This document shows, in pieces, positions 6,479 through 14,496 of a DNA stretch of 47,657 bases. The stretch's first letter is position 1, and the number at the start of each line of letters is the position of its first letter. The stretch is from an uncultured Methanosarcinales archaeon. Its GTDB lineage: Archaea > Halobacteriota > Methanosarcinia > Methanotrichales > Methanotrichaceae. Made by a program: the position numbers and the translations under genes. Location of the stretch: the NCBI GenBank assembly GCA_903871465.1, contig CAIQHB010000070.1, forward strand, positions 1-47,657, written 5' to 3'. The notes beneath the pieces were generated by a model. That model saw only the letters and a list, made by a program, of their open reading frames with translations, was not told the DNA's origin and searched no databases.

Positions 6479-6567
6479 TTAAAAATATACTTTCAATAAA
6501 AAGTAAGTTAGAATGTTGGAATCAATAAAAACTTTTTCATTTTCGGGAAGATTCCGAAGATTACCAT
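6479..6567 (-). pseudogene. PIN-domain toxin remnant behind the DUF2283 hybrid
   Basis: A frame overlapping the stop of the DUF2283 gene reads NLPENEKVFIDSNILTYFLL and stops five codons on. FIDSN is the first PIN strand with catalytic Asp. It is closely related to the remnant at 1845-1950 (NLPPGERVLVDSIILTYHLL). Only about 28 residues survive. Confidence 0.68.
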
Positions 6568-6860
6568 GATCGATATTCTGTATCCTCAATGATCTCTTCA
6601 ATGGTATCATGATCCAGCTTGAAAAGGCCAAAGGTCTTCTCCGATATCTTCTTCGTTAGCATAAGTTCTACTTCTCCGCCATCTCTCCGAGGGTTGATTT
6701 TTGTCTGGCCGGATGCGTTGATTATCTCGATTCCTATTGTTTCTCCTTGATCTCCATAATCAATTAGAACATTCTTCTCTACTTCAATTGTGTCGACTGC
6801 CTTTCCGTCAATTAGCTTCAGGTACATAACATCATATTTGGGATCGTAAGAGATCTTCAT
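6561..6860 (-). CDS. DUF2283 protein with a DUF104-type C-terminal tail
   Basis: Residues 1-60 are a DUF2283 domain: MKISYDPKYDVMYLKL, then VEKNVLIDYGDQGETIGIEI. Residues 62-99 switch to EVELMLTKKISEKTFGLFKL, then DHDTIEEIIEDTEYRSW, which aligns with the end of the DUF104-like antitoxins (VELEIKKNIVKRTYGLIKL). So the gene looks like an antitoxin made from a DUF2283 front and a toxin-binding tail. A truncated PIN toxin frame overlaps its stop codon. An RBS-like GGAG lies before ATG 6860. A DUF4258 remnant lies upstream. Confidence 0.8.
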   Translation of the reverse strand: MKISYDPKYDVMYLKLIDGKAVDTIEVEKNVLIDYGDQGETIGIEIINASGQTKINPRRDGGEVELMLTKKISEKTFGLFKLDHDTIEEIIEDTEYRSW

Positions 6861-6862
6861 TT

Positions 6863-6972
6863 TTATCTCCTCAAGTACTTGCTTATTTTTGAGGTACTGT
6901 ATGCGCTGATTACTATTATCGTTTCATCCTCGGGAGAAAACTCAACCTTTTCAATCGTTTCTATCAAGCCTG
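6863..6972 (-). pseudogene. C-terminal remnant of a DUF4258-like protein
   Basis: Immediately upstream of the DUF2283 gene a frame reads ETIEKVEFSPEDETIIVISA, then YSTSKISKYLRR and a stop four bases before the GGAGATAAAAATG region. This resembles the C-terminus of DUF4258 proteins, which are commonly encoded just before DUF2283 genes. Nothing recognisable remains upstream, so the gene is truncated. Confidence 0.45.
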
Positions 6973-7189
6973 CCCGGCGTTGAGGGCGCCCCGTTTGCAC
7001 TCGTGCGTAACACCTGCGCGCGGTCCCCCGGCAGATCAAGGAACAGATGCTGATAAAATCATTTCAATCCTATGGGGATTTGAATCAGAACAATCAACTG
7101 CTTTGCTTCCCAAAAAGTGGGCAACAAAGCAAAGTGCAATTGTCCGAAGACCAATTCCACGAAGAAACAGGGGTTGAAAAATGAAAACT
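6973..7189. other. Intergenic stretch with a hairpin near 7099-7129
   Basis: No gene is seen. GCTTTGCTTCCCA and TGGGCAACAAAGC around a 5-base loop form an imperfect hairpin downstream of the epimerase gene (minus strand). It lacks a clear T-tract, so calling it a terminator would be speculative. The sequence around 7068-7090 is vaguely CRISPR-repeat-like but single-copy. Confidence 0.4.
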
Positions 7190-8104
7190 TTATCCCCGCC
7201 TCATGGTCTCTTCTATCCCTGACTCCAGCGACCACTTCGCTTCGAAGCCCAAGTGCTCTTTCATCTTGCTTGTATCCGCAAGCGTGTCCTTCACATAATT
7301 TTTGATCGGGTTAGCCTTGTACTCCGGCTTGAGGCTTGTTCCCAGCTTTTTGTTCAGAAGGTCGACCACATAGTTGAAGCTATAGGACTTCCCGGTGCCG
7401 AGGTTAAATACGCCCGTTCCTCTCCCGGCAGCTATGACCATGGCGGTCGTCACATCCTCGACAAAGGTGAAGTCTCGCGTCTGTGTCCCGTCGCCAAAGA
7501 CGACCGGTGCCTTTCCCTCCTGCATAGTCCACAGGAACTGCGATATCATGTTGGCATAAGATCCTTTGGCCAACTCACCCGGCCCGTAGACCGAGAAGAA
7601 GCGCAGCGCTGCATAGTCAATGCCGAAAAGCCGGTTATAAAGCTCCGCTATTCTTTCAATGGCCAGGCGGGCTTCCGTGTAATAATCAGTGACCAGAATG
7701 GACGCCGTCTCTTTATGCGGAGTAGGAAGGCCGTTGTAGAGGGAGGAAGAAGAGGCAAACACCACTTTGCGAGTTTCGCTTTTTTTGGCCAGCTCCATTG
7801 TAGCAATCATGCCGTTAATTGCTTCCCCCACCAGAAGAGGGTTAGATTTGTACATGGGCGATGAGGAAGGAATACCCAGGTGAAATATCACATCCGGGCA
7901 GAGGTTTAGTGTCTGGCAGTCATTGCATGATCCTTTTATTACTTTGATACGTTTCCTCACTGTTTTGAGGTTGTCCATGCTTCCCGTATGGAAATTATCC
8001 AGGACTGTTACCTCGTACTTGTCTACAATTGCTTCTACCAGGTTAGAGCCTATGAACCCTGCTCCGCCCGTCACCAATGCCTTCATCATTTCTTTATTCC
8101 TCAA
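7190..8104 (-). CDS. NAD-dependent sugar-nucleotide epimerase/dehydratase with an YxxxR active site
   Basis: This 304-residue extended SDR protein has the NAD-binding GGAGFIGS at residues 13-20, LDNFHTGS for the adenine ribose, a serine triplet ASSSSLY near 118, and ALRFFSVYGPGE in the substrate region. The catalytic pair, normally YxxxK, reads Y142-TEA-R146, so Lys is replaced by Arg. Ser and Tyr are kept. The family converts UDP-sugars (for example UDP-Glc/UDP-Gal), but specificity cannot be read here. I suspect a subfamily with YxEAR rather than a dead enzyme. The start could be Met1 or the second Met near residue 6. It lies downstream of the TPR/HEAT/TPR genes. Confidence 0.85.
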   Translation of the reverse strand: MRNKEMMKALVTGGAGFIGSNLVEAIVDKYEVTVLDNFHTGSMDNLKTVRKRIKVIKGSCNDCQTLNLCPDVIFHLGIPSSSPMYKSNPLLVGEAINGMIATMELAKKSETRKVVFASSSSLYNGLPTPHKETASILVTDYYTEARLAIERIAELYNRLFGIDYAALRFFSVYGPGELAKGSYANMISQFLWTMQEGKAPVVFGDGTQTRDFTFVEDVTTAMVIAAGRGTGVFNLGTGKSYSFNYVVDLLNKKLGTSLKPEYKANPIKNYVKDTLADTSKMKEHLGFEAKWSLESGIEETMRRG

Positions 8105-8137
8105 TTAAAAAAATTATCCGAGCCTGTTCTTCGAGGC

Positions 8138-8902
8138 TCAGAGCTTCACAAATATCTCCATGGCCTCTTGCGGCTTCTTCAGAGCCAGCAAGACATGCAT
8201 CTTCCCAATCAAGGCCTGAGCATAGGCGGGATCGATCTGCAGAGCTGCGTCGTAGGCCTGTTGAGCCTCTGCATACTTTTCGGCGGCTTCCATGGCCATT
8301 CCCTTGGCGACGTATGCCTGCTTGTACTTGGGATCAATAGTCACAGTCTGGTTAAAGAGCGTCCCTGCATCTGCATAGCTTCCCAGAATCATTAGAGAGA
8401 GCCCTTTCTTATAAAGAGCATCCGTGTACTGGGGGTCTAGGGCCAGAGCGCCATCATATTTAGCTGTAGACTCGTTGTACATTCCTTGTAGCTGGAGGAG
8501 ATTTCCCTCTCGCAGCCAGTTGGCTTTTGTCTTGTTATCAAACTCTGTGACTTTAGCGGCAGCAATAGACGCATTGGCATAGCTCTTTAATGTAATATAG
8601 TCCTCAGTGATGCCCGACCAGGCAGCCACCTTCTTTCCGTCTATCTGTAGAGCGGCGTTGTAGGACTGAATTGATCCATTGTAGTCCTTAAGAGCCTTCT
8701 CTGTGTCTCCTTTGTGAATCCAGGCGTCTATGTAGCCCGGGTCCTGGGTGACGGCCTTATCGAAATAGGTCAGAGCACCTGTATAATTCTTGGCTGCGTA
8801 GAGCTTTGACCCCTTCCAGTCGAAATATTCTGTCTCTTCTGCCAAACATATGGCACTCAATAGAAATATGCACACAAGTATACCAAATATCTTCAGATTC
8901 AT
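8138..8902 (-). CDS. Secreted TPR-repeat protein
   Basis: A signal peptide is clear: MNLKIFGILVCIFLLSAICL followed by AEETEYFDW. The rest of the 254 residues are about six 34-residue TPRs, for example YTGALTYFDKAVTQDPGYID and YAEAQQAYDAALQIDPAYAQ. TPRs form protein-binding superhelices; being exported, this one probably acts outside the membrane. It is a paralog of 10267-11079, with shared blocks such as YIDAW-HKG and the AWSG motif. Both flank a secreted HEAT-repeat protein on the same strand, suggesting one functional unit. No enzymatic domain. Confidence 0.87.
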   Translation of the reverse strand: MNLKIFGILVCIFLLSAICLAEETEYFDWKGSKLYAAKNYTGALTYFDKAVTQDPGYIDAWIHKGDTEKALKDYNGSIQSYNAALQIDGKKVAAWSGITEDYITLKSYANASIAAAKVTEFDNKTKANWLREGNLLQLQGMYNESTAKYDGALALDPQYTDALYKKGLSLMILGSYADAGTLFNQTVTIDPKYKQAYVAKGMAMEAAEKYAEAQQAYDAALQIDPAYAQALIGKMHVLLALKKPQEAMEIFVKL

Positions 8903-8995
8903 TCCTCCATAGTCAGCATCTTCTTGATTTCCTTGATGCAGTTTGTCTTTTTAGAACTTTCCTGAATATAAAAAATGATAGGCCACAAAGATGCT

Positions 8996-10237
8996 TTATA
9001 TCGAATACACGTGGACAGAAACTCCGCCAATATTCTTCAGGGCTTTTGCTGCACTCAATCGTACATTGTTATCCTTATCGAGGGCCATTGCCTTGAGCAA
9101 GGGACCTCTGGCTTTGATATCATTTATCTCCCCCAGCGCCCAGGCCGCATCCGCTCGTATATCGCTTCCGGCACTCGGATCCTGCAGAATCTGGACAAAC
9201 GGCTGCAGGACACGGCTTCTGTTTATCCTGGCAAGCGCAATTACGGCAGCATGTCTCACATTGCGGTCACCGTTTTGGAAGGCCGATAGCAGCGGATCCG
9301 TGCTTCTCTCGTCTCCGATTTCTCCCAGCACCACTGCCACACCTGCCCGAGTAGTGTTGTCGCCATCTTTTAGCGCCGAAATCAGTGCTTCTTCACCGGG
9401 CTTGCCAATTGCCACAAGGGCTCTTCCGGCTTTGCCACGAACATCGACTTCGGGATCCCGGAGGTGCTTTATCAATGGAGTGATAGCTCGATTGTCGCGA
9501 AGTCTGCCAAGAGATTCCGCCGCCCCGGCCCGCACACCGGCATCCGTATCTTCCAGCACTCCAATTAAAGGCGGCACAGCTTTCATATCGCCAGAGCTTC
9601 CAAGCGCGTCTATTGCACCCATCCGCCGGCTAGTATTGCCGTCAGGCAGGATTCGTATAAGTAAGTCTGCCGAGCCTGCGCCTGCAACGGATCGTATGGC
9701 CCATCCCGCTTCATCTCTAAGGCTCCGGTTGCCATCCCCCAGGGCCGAGACGAGAGGGTCCAGTGATCTCGGATCCTTGATCTGTCCTAATGACGCCATC
9801 GCCCAATAGCGCACAGTGCTATTATTGCTTTCCAGTGCTGAAATTAGCGGCTGTGTGCCTCTGGTATCATTGATCAATCCTAGATCCATCGCTGACTCCC
9901 ACTTGACAAAATCATTCTTATCCTTCAGGGCAGCAATCAGCGGATCTACTGCCGGCTTGCCAATCTTTACCAGCGCCAGAGACGCCCACTCTCGCACATT
10001 ACTGTCGCCGTCATCAAGAGCCTGGATTAATGGGCCCACTGCCGATGGGTCGCCTCTTTTCCCCAGTGCCCAGGCTGCATCAATCCTGACCTTGGCATCC
10101 TTATGGGTGAGGTTCTGGATGATATCCTCAGTGGATTTGCTGCCGGGCGATTGCCCGGTGACGAGGCCGGCCAGGGCCAACATCAACAATATGGTCAGTG
10201 TAAAAGCAAAGATTGTACTCCTGTTCAGAATGACCAT
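8996..10237 (-). CDS. Secreted HEAT-repeat (PBS lyase-type) protein
   Basis: The 413-residue protein begins with a hydrophobic export signal (STIFAFTLTILLMLALAGLV after a short N-terminus) and then carries about eleven HEAT-like repeats of ~31 residues. Each follows the pattern D-x-x-VR-x-x-A-x-x-ALG-x-I-D-x-R-A-x-x-PL-x-x-AL-x-D, for example VRIDAAWALGKRGDPSAVGP. Such repeats in E-Z/PBS lyase-like proteins bind partner proteins; no lyase function should be assumed. It lies between two secreted TPR paralogs, 29 bp after the upstream one, so probably one operon. Its partner is unknown. Confidence 0.87.
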   Translation of the reverse strand: MVILNRSTIFAFTLTILLMLALAGLVTGQSPGSKSTEDIIQNLTHKDAKVRIDAAWALGKRGDPSAVGPLIQALDDGDSNVREWASLALVKIGKPAVDPLIAALKDKNDFVKWESAMDLGLINDTRGTQPLISALESNNSTVRYWAMASLGQIKDPRSLDPLVSALGDGNRSLRDEAGWAIRSVAGAGSADLLIRILPDGNTSRRMGAIDALGSSGDMKAVPPLIGVLEDTDAGVRAGAAESLGRLRDNRAITPLIKHLRDPEVDVRGKAGRALVAIGKPGEEALISALKDGDNTTRAGVAVVLGEIGDERSTDPLLSAFQNGDRNVRHAAVIALARINRSRVLQPFVQILQDPSAGSDIRADAAWALGEINDIKARGPLLKAMALDKDNNVRLSAAKALKNIGGVSVHVYSI

Positions 10238-10266
10238 CTCTCTCCTGCCTCTTTAATCTCAGTGTT

Positions 10267-11079
10267 TTACATCCTCAAGAAGATATCTACTGCCTCTCTT
10301 TTATTGCCGGACTCAATCATAGCGTGCATCTTATTCGTCAGAGCCAGAGTCCATTTTGCATCTATCTCCAAGGCTCTATCGTATGCAGCAATTGCCAATT
10401 CATATTTTCCCTGTGCTTCCAGGGCCTGGCCTTTGGCATTGTAGGCTTGCTTGTACTTATCATCAGAGGCAATGACCTGATCAAGGAGCTCTATGGCCTG
10501 ATCTGTGTCATTTACTGCCAGCTCCGATATCGCTTTTCGATAGATAGCATCTTTGTACTTCGGGTCGAGAGCGATAGCCTGATCAAAGTCCGGTCGGGCT
10601 CGATCAAAGTCTCCCCTCAACTGAAGCAGCGTCCCGTTTTTGAACCAATAGCCCTTGTTCTTGGGGTCAAGCCTGGTGAGCACTGCCGCGGCGGATGAAG
10701 CATTGACATAGTCCTTTCTGGCAGAATAAGAGTCCGACAATCCTGACCAAGCTGGTTGATTCTTGCTATTCGAAGCGATGGCTCGATTGTATGATATGAG
10801 TGAGGCGTTATATTGCCGGAGTGCTTTTTGGGCATTTCCCTTATGGACCCAGGCATCGATGTAACTGGAATTTTGATCAATTGACTTATTGAAGTAGTCC
10901 ATGGCCTCGCTGTAGTTCCCTGCTGAATAGAGCTTGTTTCCCATACTGTCGTAATTCTTTGATGCATCTATGCAGGTACCAGAGTCGCTCATAATGAATA
11001 TGCTCAAAATGATAAAGTATAGTAATAATTGGTTCCGCTTCAAATCAGTCCCTTCCATAGCTTTCGCCCGGGTTCTCAC
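10267..11079 (-). CDS. Secreted TPR-repeat protein, paralog of 8138-8902
   Basis: The N-terminus has a hydrophobic stretch (LLLYFIILSIFIMSDSGTC) typical of a signal peptide or lipoprotein-like signal; translation may start at Met1 or at Met8 (11058). About six TPRs follow, for example YSEAMDYFNKSIDQNSSYID and YELAIAAYDRALEIDAKW. The ordered similarity to 8138-8902 over the whole length shows gene duplication. It is probably the first gene of a three-gene minus-strand operon, since the HEAT gene starts 29 bp after its stop. Confidence 0.86.
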   Translation of the reverse strand: MRTRAKAMEGTDLKRNQLLLYFIILSIFIMSDSGTCIDASKNYDSMGNKLYSAGNYSEAMDYFNKSIDQNSSYIDAWVHKGNAQKALRQYNASLISYNRAIASNSKNQPAWSGLSDSYSARKDYVNASSAAAVLTRLDPKNKGYWFKNGTLLQLRGDFDRARPDFDQAIALDPKYKDAIYRKAISELAVNDTDQAIELLDQVIASDDKYKQAYNAKGQALEAQGKYELAIAAYDRALEIDAKWTLALTNKMHAMIESGNKREAVDIFLRM

Positions 11080-11684
11080 AGGTCATTTTGGTCGTACTTC
11101 ATAAGCTCATACCGTCTGTTGCCTCAAGAATCATCGATATGAGAAGAATGATATCGATCAACTGAATCGTTATGGATAAAATTTTGGAAAAGCTTCCGCT
11201 ATTCAGCCATCTCCTCTTATCATTCTCGTGACTATCGTCAACTATGAAACTCGATAAAATCGAGGTCTGATCAATTCAGCGGATGGCTTGTCATGCCGTT
11301 TGTGTATGCCAACAGGCTATCTTAGGTTCTAAAGTCTTTTTCCTAGCCCAACACTACGCTGGAATTTAAAGGCTTTGTTTGCACATCATGCTCCCTGGTA
11401 GTGGCAGCATGTGCTCCTTTTTGCTCATGTTCCAGACGGAAGACAAGACCAATTGTTTTGTAGAAATGAGTTTGAATATCTCAGTATGAATTTTGGTTCC
11501 TCGGGTTCGGACTTACGCAGCCATCCCGATAGACGCGGTGATTGCTCAATATTGCTCAATCATGGAGGCGACCTTTCCCCGGGATTGACAGCCTCTTCCG
11601 GAGTCAGCTGTTCCACCGTCTCACGGTCTCGCCCGACAGTTTGATGAAGATTGTCTGAATATTCTCTCCAGGGTTCGATCAATT
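11080..11684. other. Intergenic region, no supported gene
   Basis: It separates divergent genes (TPR on minus, epimerase on plus). A 77-codon frame at 11411-11644 has no recognisable pattern and I do not call it. A TATA-like TTTAAAGG lies near 11356-11363, but is far from the GTG at 11685. The short sequence TTGCTCAAT occurs twice in tandem at about 11543-11561. Part may be a leader or gene debris. Confidence 0.5.
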
Positions 11685-12611
11685 GTGTCAGATAAGCTTG
11701 TCATAACCGGGGGGGCAGGTTTCATAGGCTCCAACTTGGCCGGGGCGCTGGCTCAAGAGAATGAGGTAGTAGTTATCGATGATCTCTCCTCAGGCAAGGT
11801 TGAAAATCTTGCCCGATTGGATGTTCACTTTATCAGAGGCAGCATTACCGATCCTGATCTCCTGGAGGAGGCCTTCCAGGGCGCCGACTGCGTCTTTCAC
11901 CAGGGAGCAATAGCTTCAGTCAAAAAGAGCGTTGAGAACCCTTCCCTGACCAATTTGGTGGGCATTGATGGGACTCTTAACGTTCTCGTTGCCGCCAGAG
12001 ATGCCGGGGTCAGGCGAGTGGTTCAAGCCTCCTCGGCTGCAGTCTATGGAAGCTCGCCGGAACTCCCTAAAACAGAGGATATGCGGCCTTTTCCACAGTC
12101 GCCCTATGCCGTCACCAAGCTTGCGGCCGAGCATTATGCCCGGGTCTTCCAGGAACTCTACGGCCTGGAGACTGTGTCATTGCGTTACTTCAATGTCTTT
12201 GGCCCCAAACAGGACCCAACATCCGAATATTCAGGAGTAATATCCAGGTTCATCTCTGCTCTTCTTAATAATGAGCAGCCTGTGATCTATGGCGATGGCG
12301 AGCAGACTCGTGATTTTGTCTATGTTTCAGATGTGGTGAAGGCAAATGTCTTATCTAGCCGCAGCGCCACTGGTGTTTATAACATAGCCTGTCAAAAAAG
12401 TATCAGCTTGAACACTCTGGCGGAAGTGATGGGCGAGATCCTTGGGAAAGAGGTGCATCCTAGATATGAATCGCCCCGGGCGGGGGACATCAGGCATTCT
12501 CTGGCAGACATCGGCCGGGCGAAAGATATGGGCTACAATCCAGATTACAGCCTTAATGATGGACTGATTGAGACAATTCAATGGTTTCGGAATGGAAAGA
12601 TCAGAGATTAG
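11685..12611 (+). CDS. UDP-glucose/UDP-GlcNAc 4-epimerase-like protein
   Basis: This 308-residue extended SDR starts at GTG 11685 (MSDKLVITGGAGFIGSNL). It has GGAGFIGS at residues 9-16, IDDLSSG at 31-37, ASSAAVYG with the active Ser, and the canonical Y141-AVT-K145. Late motifs include LRYFNVFGPKQ and GDGEQTRDFVYV. These fit WbpP/GalE-type epimerases acting on UDP-hexoses or UDP-N-acetylhexosamines. It probably supplies sugars for surface glycans. The GTG start is chosen because the Rossmann strand begins four residues later. Confidence 0.87.
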   Translation: MSDKLVITGGAGFIGSNLAGALAQENEVVVIDDLSSGKVENLARLDVHFIRGSITDPDLLEEAFQGADCVFHQGAIASVKKSVENPSLTNLVGIDGTLNVLVAARDAGVRRVVQASSAAVYGSSPELPKTEDMRPFPQSPYAVTKLAAEHYARVFQELYGLETVSLRYFNVFGPKQDPTSEYSGVISRFISALLNNEQPVIYGDGEQTRDFVYVSDVVKANVLSSRSATGVYNIACQKSISLNTLAEVMGEILGKEVHPRYESPRAGDIRHSLADIGRAKDMGYNPDYSLNDGLIETIQWFRNGKIRD

Positions 12612-12650
12612 GCGCAAAATGAAGTTAGATCCGGGTAGATGCCATCTGCT

Positions 12651-13010
12651 CTAAAGCAGCAGTTCCGAGACCGCCCTTGCCGGCACATTTAGAATTCTCG
12701 TAGTTGTTTCCACGAATAGATTCTCCTGCTGTTGGCGATCCATGCCGAATTTGTCATCCAGCCCAAGTCTTTCCATCTCCAAAGCGATCAATCTAATCTG
12801 GATCTTAGCAACTTTATGGCGCACGCCAAGCTCTGCAATCAGATTCATGAAATACCCTAAGCTTCGCGGCTTATCGGATGACAGATTCTTGATCAATCCG
12901 CATTCTATGCAATAGGGATGGGGTTTCAGTCCTCGTTCTCTGCCTTCAAAGTAGTATGGCAGCCATATCTTCTCTCTGCTTCCAGATATCTTATGTTCAC
13001 AACCGGACAT
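12651..13010 (-). CDS. Conserved archaeal zinc-ribbon-like protein of unknown function
   Basis: The 119-residue protein has a Cys/His set: Cys4 and His6 in SGCEHKISGS, then PHPYCIECGLIKNL with Cys34 and Cys37, plausible as one zinc site. The remainder is helical (LGYFMNLIAELGVRHKVAK) and basic-acidic mixed. This type occurs in methanogens as a single-copy gene of unknown role; a nucleic-acid-related function is only a guess from the zinc ribbon. It converges on the epimerase gene with 39 bp between stops. Confidence 0.78.
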   Translation of the reverse strand: MSGCEHKISGSREKIWLPYYFEGRERGLKPHPYCIECGLIKNLSSDKPRSLGYFMNLIAELGVRHKVAKIQIRLIALEMERLGLDDKFGMDRQQQENLFVETTTRILNVPARAVSELLL

Positions 13011-13238
13011 CTATTCTCTCCCGATTACGCATTTAAAATCAAGAACTAAATGCTTTAAAAACTTATTGACTGCAACAGAGCATTATTGTCGGTTCTGAGC
13101 ATAATATGTTGATAAGGTGAATGGCTAACATAAACCGAAAACTCTTCTTTACAATTTAATTATTTATTTATATTTTTACAACACCCGCATTTGAAAAAGG
13201 ATAGTTGTGATATAAAATATTTTTTAAATATTTGATAC

Positions 13239-13442
13239 TTAATTAATGATGTCACGTGGGCGTCTTCCTGCGCGACGGTAGAATTTCCTGAGTTTCTCCG
13301 GGACGGTCACTTCCACAAGGCCTTCCTGCTTGTCCATGCAAATGACAGGGAGGGGCCCGGAGTAGGGGAAAGGTGATCTTGGCATCGAAGAGTAAATCAA
13401 GGGCGTGCTGCTTTGAACATAGGATGAGAAGTCGGATATCAC
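13239..13442 (-). CDS. Hypothetical short frame, doubtful
   Basis: A 67-residue frame ending VEVTVPEKLRKFYRRAGRRP-RDIIN. The basic C-terminal part looks like real protein, but the first 30 residues are Ser/Pro-rich and unconvincing. It may be the tail of a lost gene. The upstream 13011-13238 gap is very AT-rich and holds no gene. Confidence 0.3.
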   Translation of the reverse strand: MISDFSSYVQSSTPLIYSSMPRSPFPYSGPLPVICMDKQEGLVEVTVPEKLRKFYRRAGRRPRDIIN

Positions 13443-13473
13443 CCGTTATCTGGAAAGCCGCTATTTTCGCTTT

Positions 13474-13731
13474 TCAACTTTCTGCCTTGTCAGGCTTAAA
13501 TATCTTTACCAGGAATAACGTGCCAAGCGTTGTTCCAAGTCTCACGCTTCCAGCGAGAAAGATCGCAAGCCCTAAAGAATCCAGCGGAAGGTTTTCGCCA
13601 GTCAATGCATTATTCTTCAAGGTCGAGCCATGTTCACAAAATATATGATTTACAGATACAATTACCAAGCAAATTATGACAACTGAAATCAGATGTTTTG
13701 ATGTTCCGCTCATGGCAATCAAAGTACTCAT
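13474..13731 (-). CDS. Small membrane protein, unknown
   Basis: From Met at 13731 (MSTLIAMSGTSKHLISVVII) the protein has a transmembrane helix at HLISVVIICLVIVSVNHIF and a second hydrophobic segment, LGLAIFLAGSVRLGTTLGTL, ending with a basic/charged tail (KIFKPDKAES). An ATG eight codons upstream (13755) is also possible. No family recognised; two helices with a loop of about 25 residues outside or inside. Confidence 0.5.
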   Translation of the reverse strand: MSTLIAMSGTSKHLISVVIICLVIVSVNHIFCEHGSTLKNNALTGENLPLDSLGLAIFLAGSVRLGTTLGTLFLVKIFKPDKAES

Positions 13732-13755
13732 GAAGAATAATATAGATGATTGCAT

Positions 13756-14070
13756 CCATTTCTGGATGGTAAATCTGTACAGATCAGACTAAAATAATCC
13801 TTTTCAATATTGTCCTATTTGTTGTTATCCAAAAATGATAAGCCCCGAATCAAAGCATAGAATAGGCCACGGTCATCCCAATAGTCGTCATCATGCAATC
13901 CTCCTTTTGGGGAGGTTCTCCTTTGGTCACGCAAGAAAATGATCTGCTCTTTGGTCGATCAAAGATTCAATCTTTTGTATCTTATTCATACTTTCTATTA
14001 TGTAAAAATGGTTGATCAATATTGTTTTCTGGCAAACCTACTTAACCTTACATGTAGTATATGCTCAATC
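13756..14070. other. Non-coding gap
   Basis: AT-rich sequence with a small hairpin (CCTCCTTTTGGGGAGG near 13901-13916). An open frame runs into the next gene from 13939, but its residues before 14071 look untranslated. No other feature is seen. Confidence 0.5.
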
Positions 14071-14295
14071 ATGGCAGGAATCTTTGAGCGGCTGGTAAGG
14101 CCTCCGATGAGGGCCGAGCAATGCGATCCAAAGGCGATGGAGCTCCAGACGGCCAAGGAGATCCTGGCAGAGGTCTTCGGGGTCAAGCTCGCGGAAGTGA
14201 ATGAGATGATTTTGAGTCGCTTTGAAGCCGCCGGCAATGAAGATCTTGAGGGTGAAGAAAATGAGTCGTGGCCGCAAGAATTCCGGCTGGAATAA
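14071..14295 (+). CDS. Small conserved archaeal protein, unknown function
   Basis: From ATG 14071 the 74-residue protein reads MAGIFERLVRPPMRAEQCDP, then KAMELQTAKEILAEVFGVK and an acidic tail. It looks like a compact helical protein with the EQCDPKAMELQTAKEIL block that I believe recurs in methanogens. The longer frame from 13939 begins with Phe/Tyr/Leu-rich residues typical of AT-rich non-coding DNA, so I prefer 14071. Function unknown. Confidence 0.68.
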   Translation: MAGIFERLVRPPMRAEQCDPKAMELQTAKEILAEVFGVKLAEVNEMILSRFEAAGNEDLEGEENESWPQEFRLE

Positions 14296-14496
14296 TGAAG
14301 CTTTTCCTATCTGTCTTTTTATCATCTTCCTTTCTCGGTTGGTGAGAATTTCCGTTTGATCTGGTCTTCCTTCGCTCGCGAGTGAATTATGAATATGCGA
14401 GAATCTGCCTTTCTCACATTGAAATGTTCTGAGATCGCACCAACTTTATTCCAAACCTTCAATCTGCTTTGGGACTATCATCCATAACGTCCAAAT

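Noticed and set aside
7060-7180. CRISPR-repeat-like sequence (TTTCAATCCTATGGGGATTTGAA and a GAAACAGGGGTTGAAA-like string further on)
   Set aside because: Only one copy of each, no regular spacing and no cas genes; chance similarity is more likely than an array.
8996-10237. PBS (phycobilisome) lyase
   Set aside because: The HEAT-like repeats alone give this name; a methanogen has no phycobilisomes and the protein is exported.
11411-11644. 77-residue frame upstream of the epimerase gene
   Set aside because: No homology pattern, Ser/Arg-rich random look, no ribosome site; treated as non-coding.
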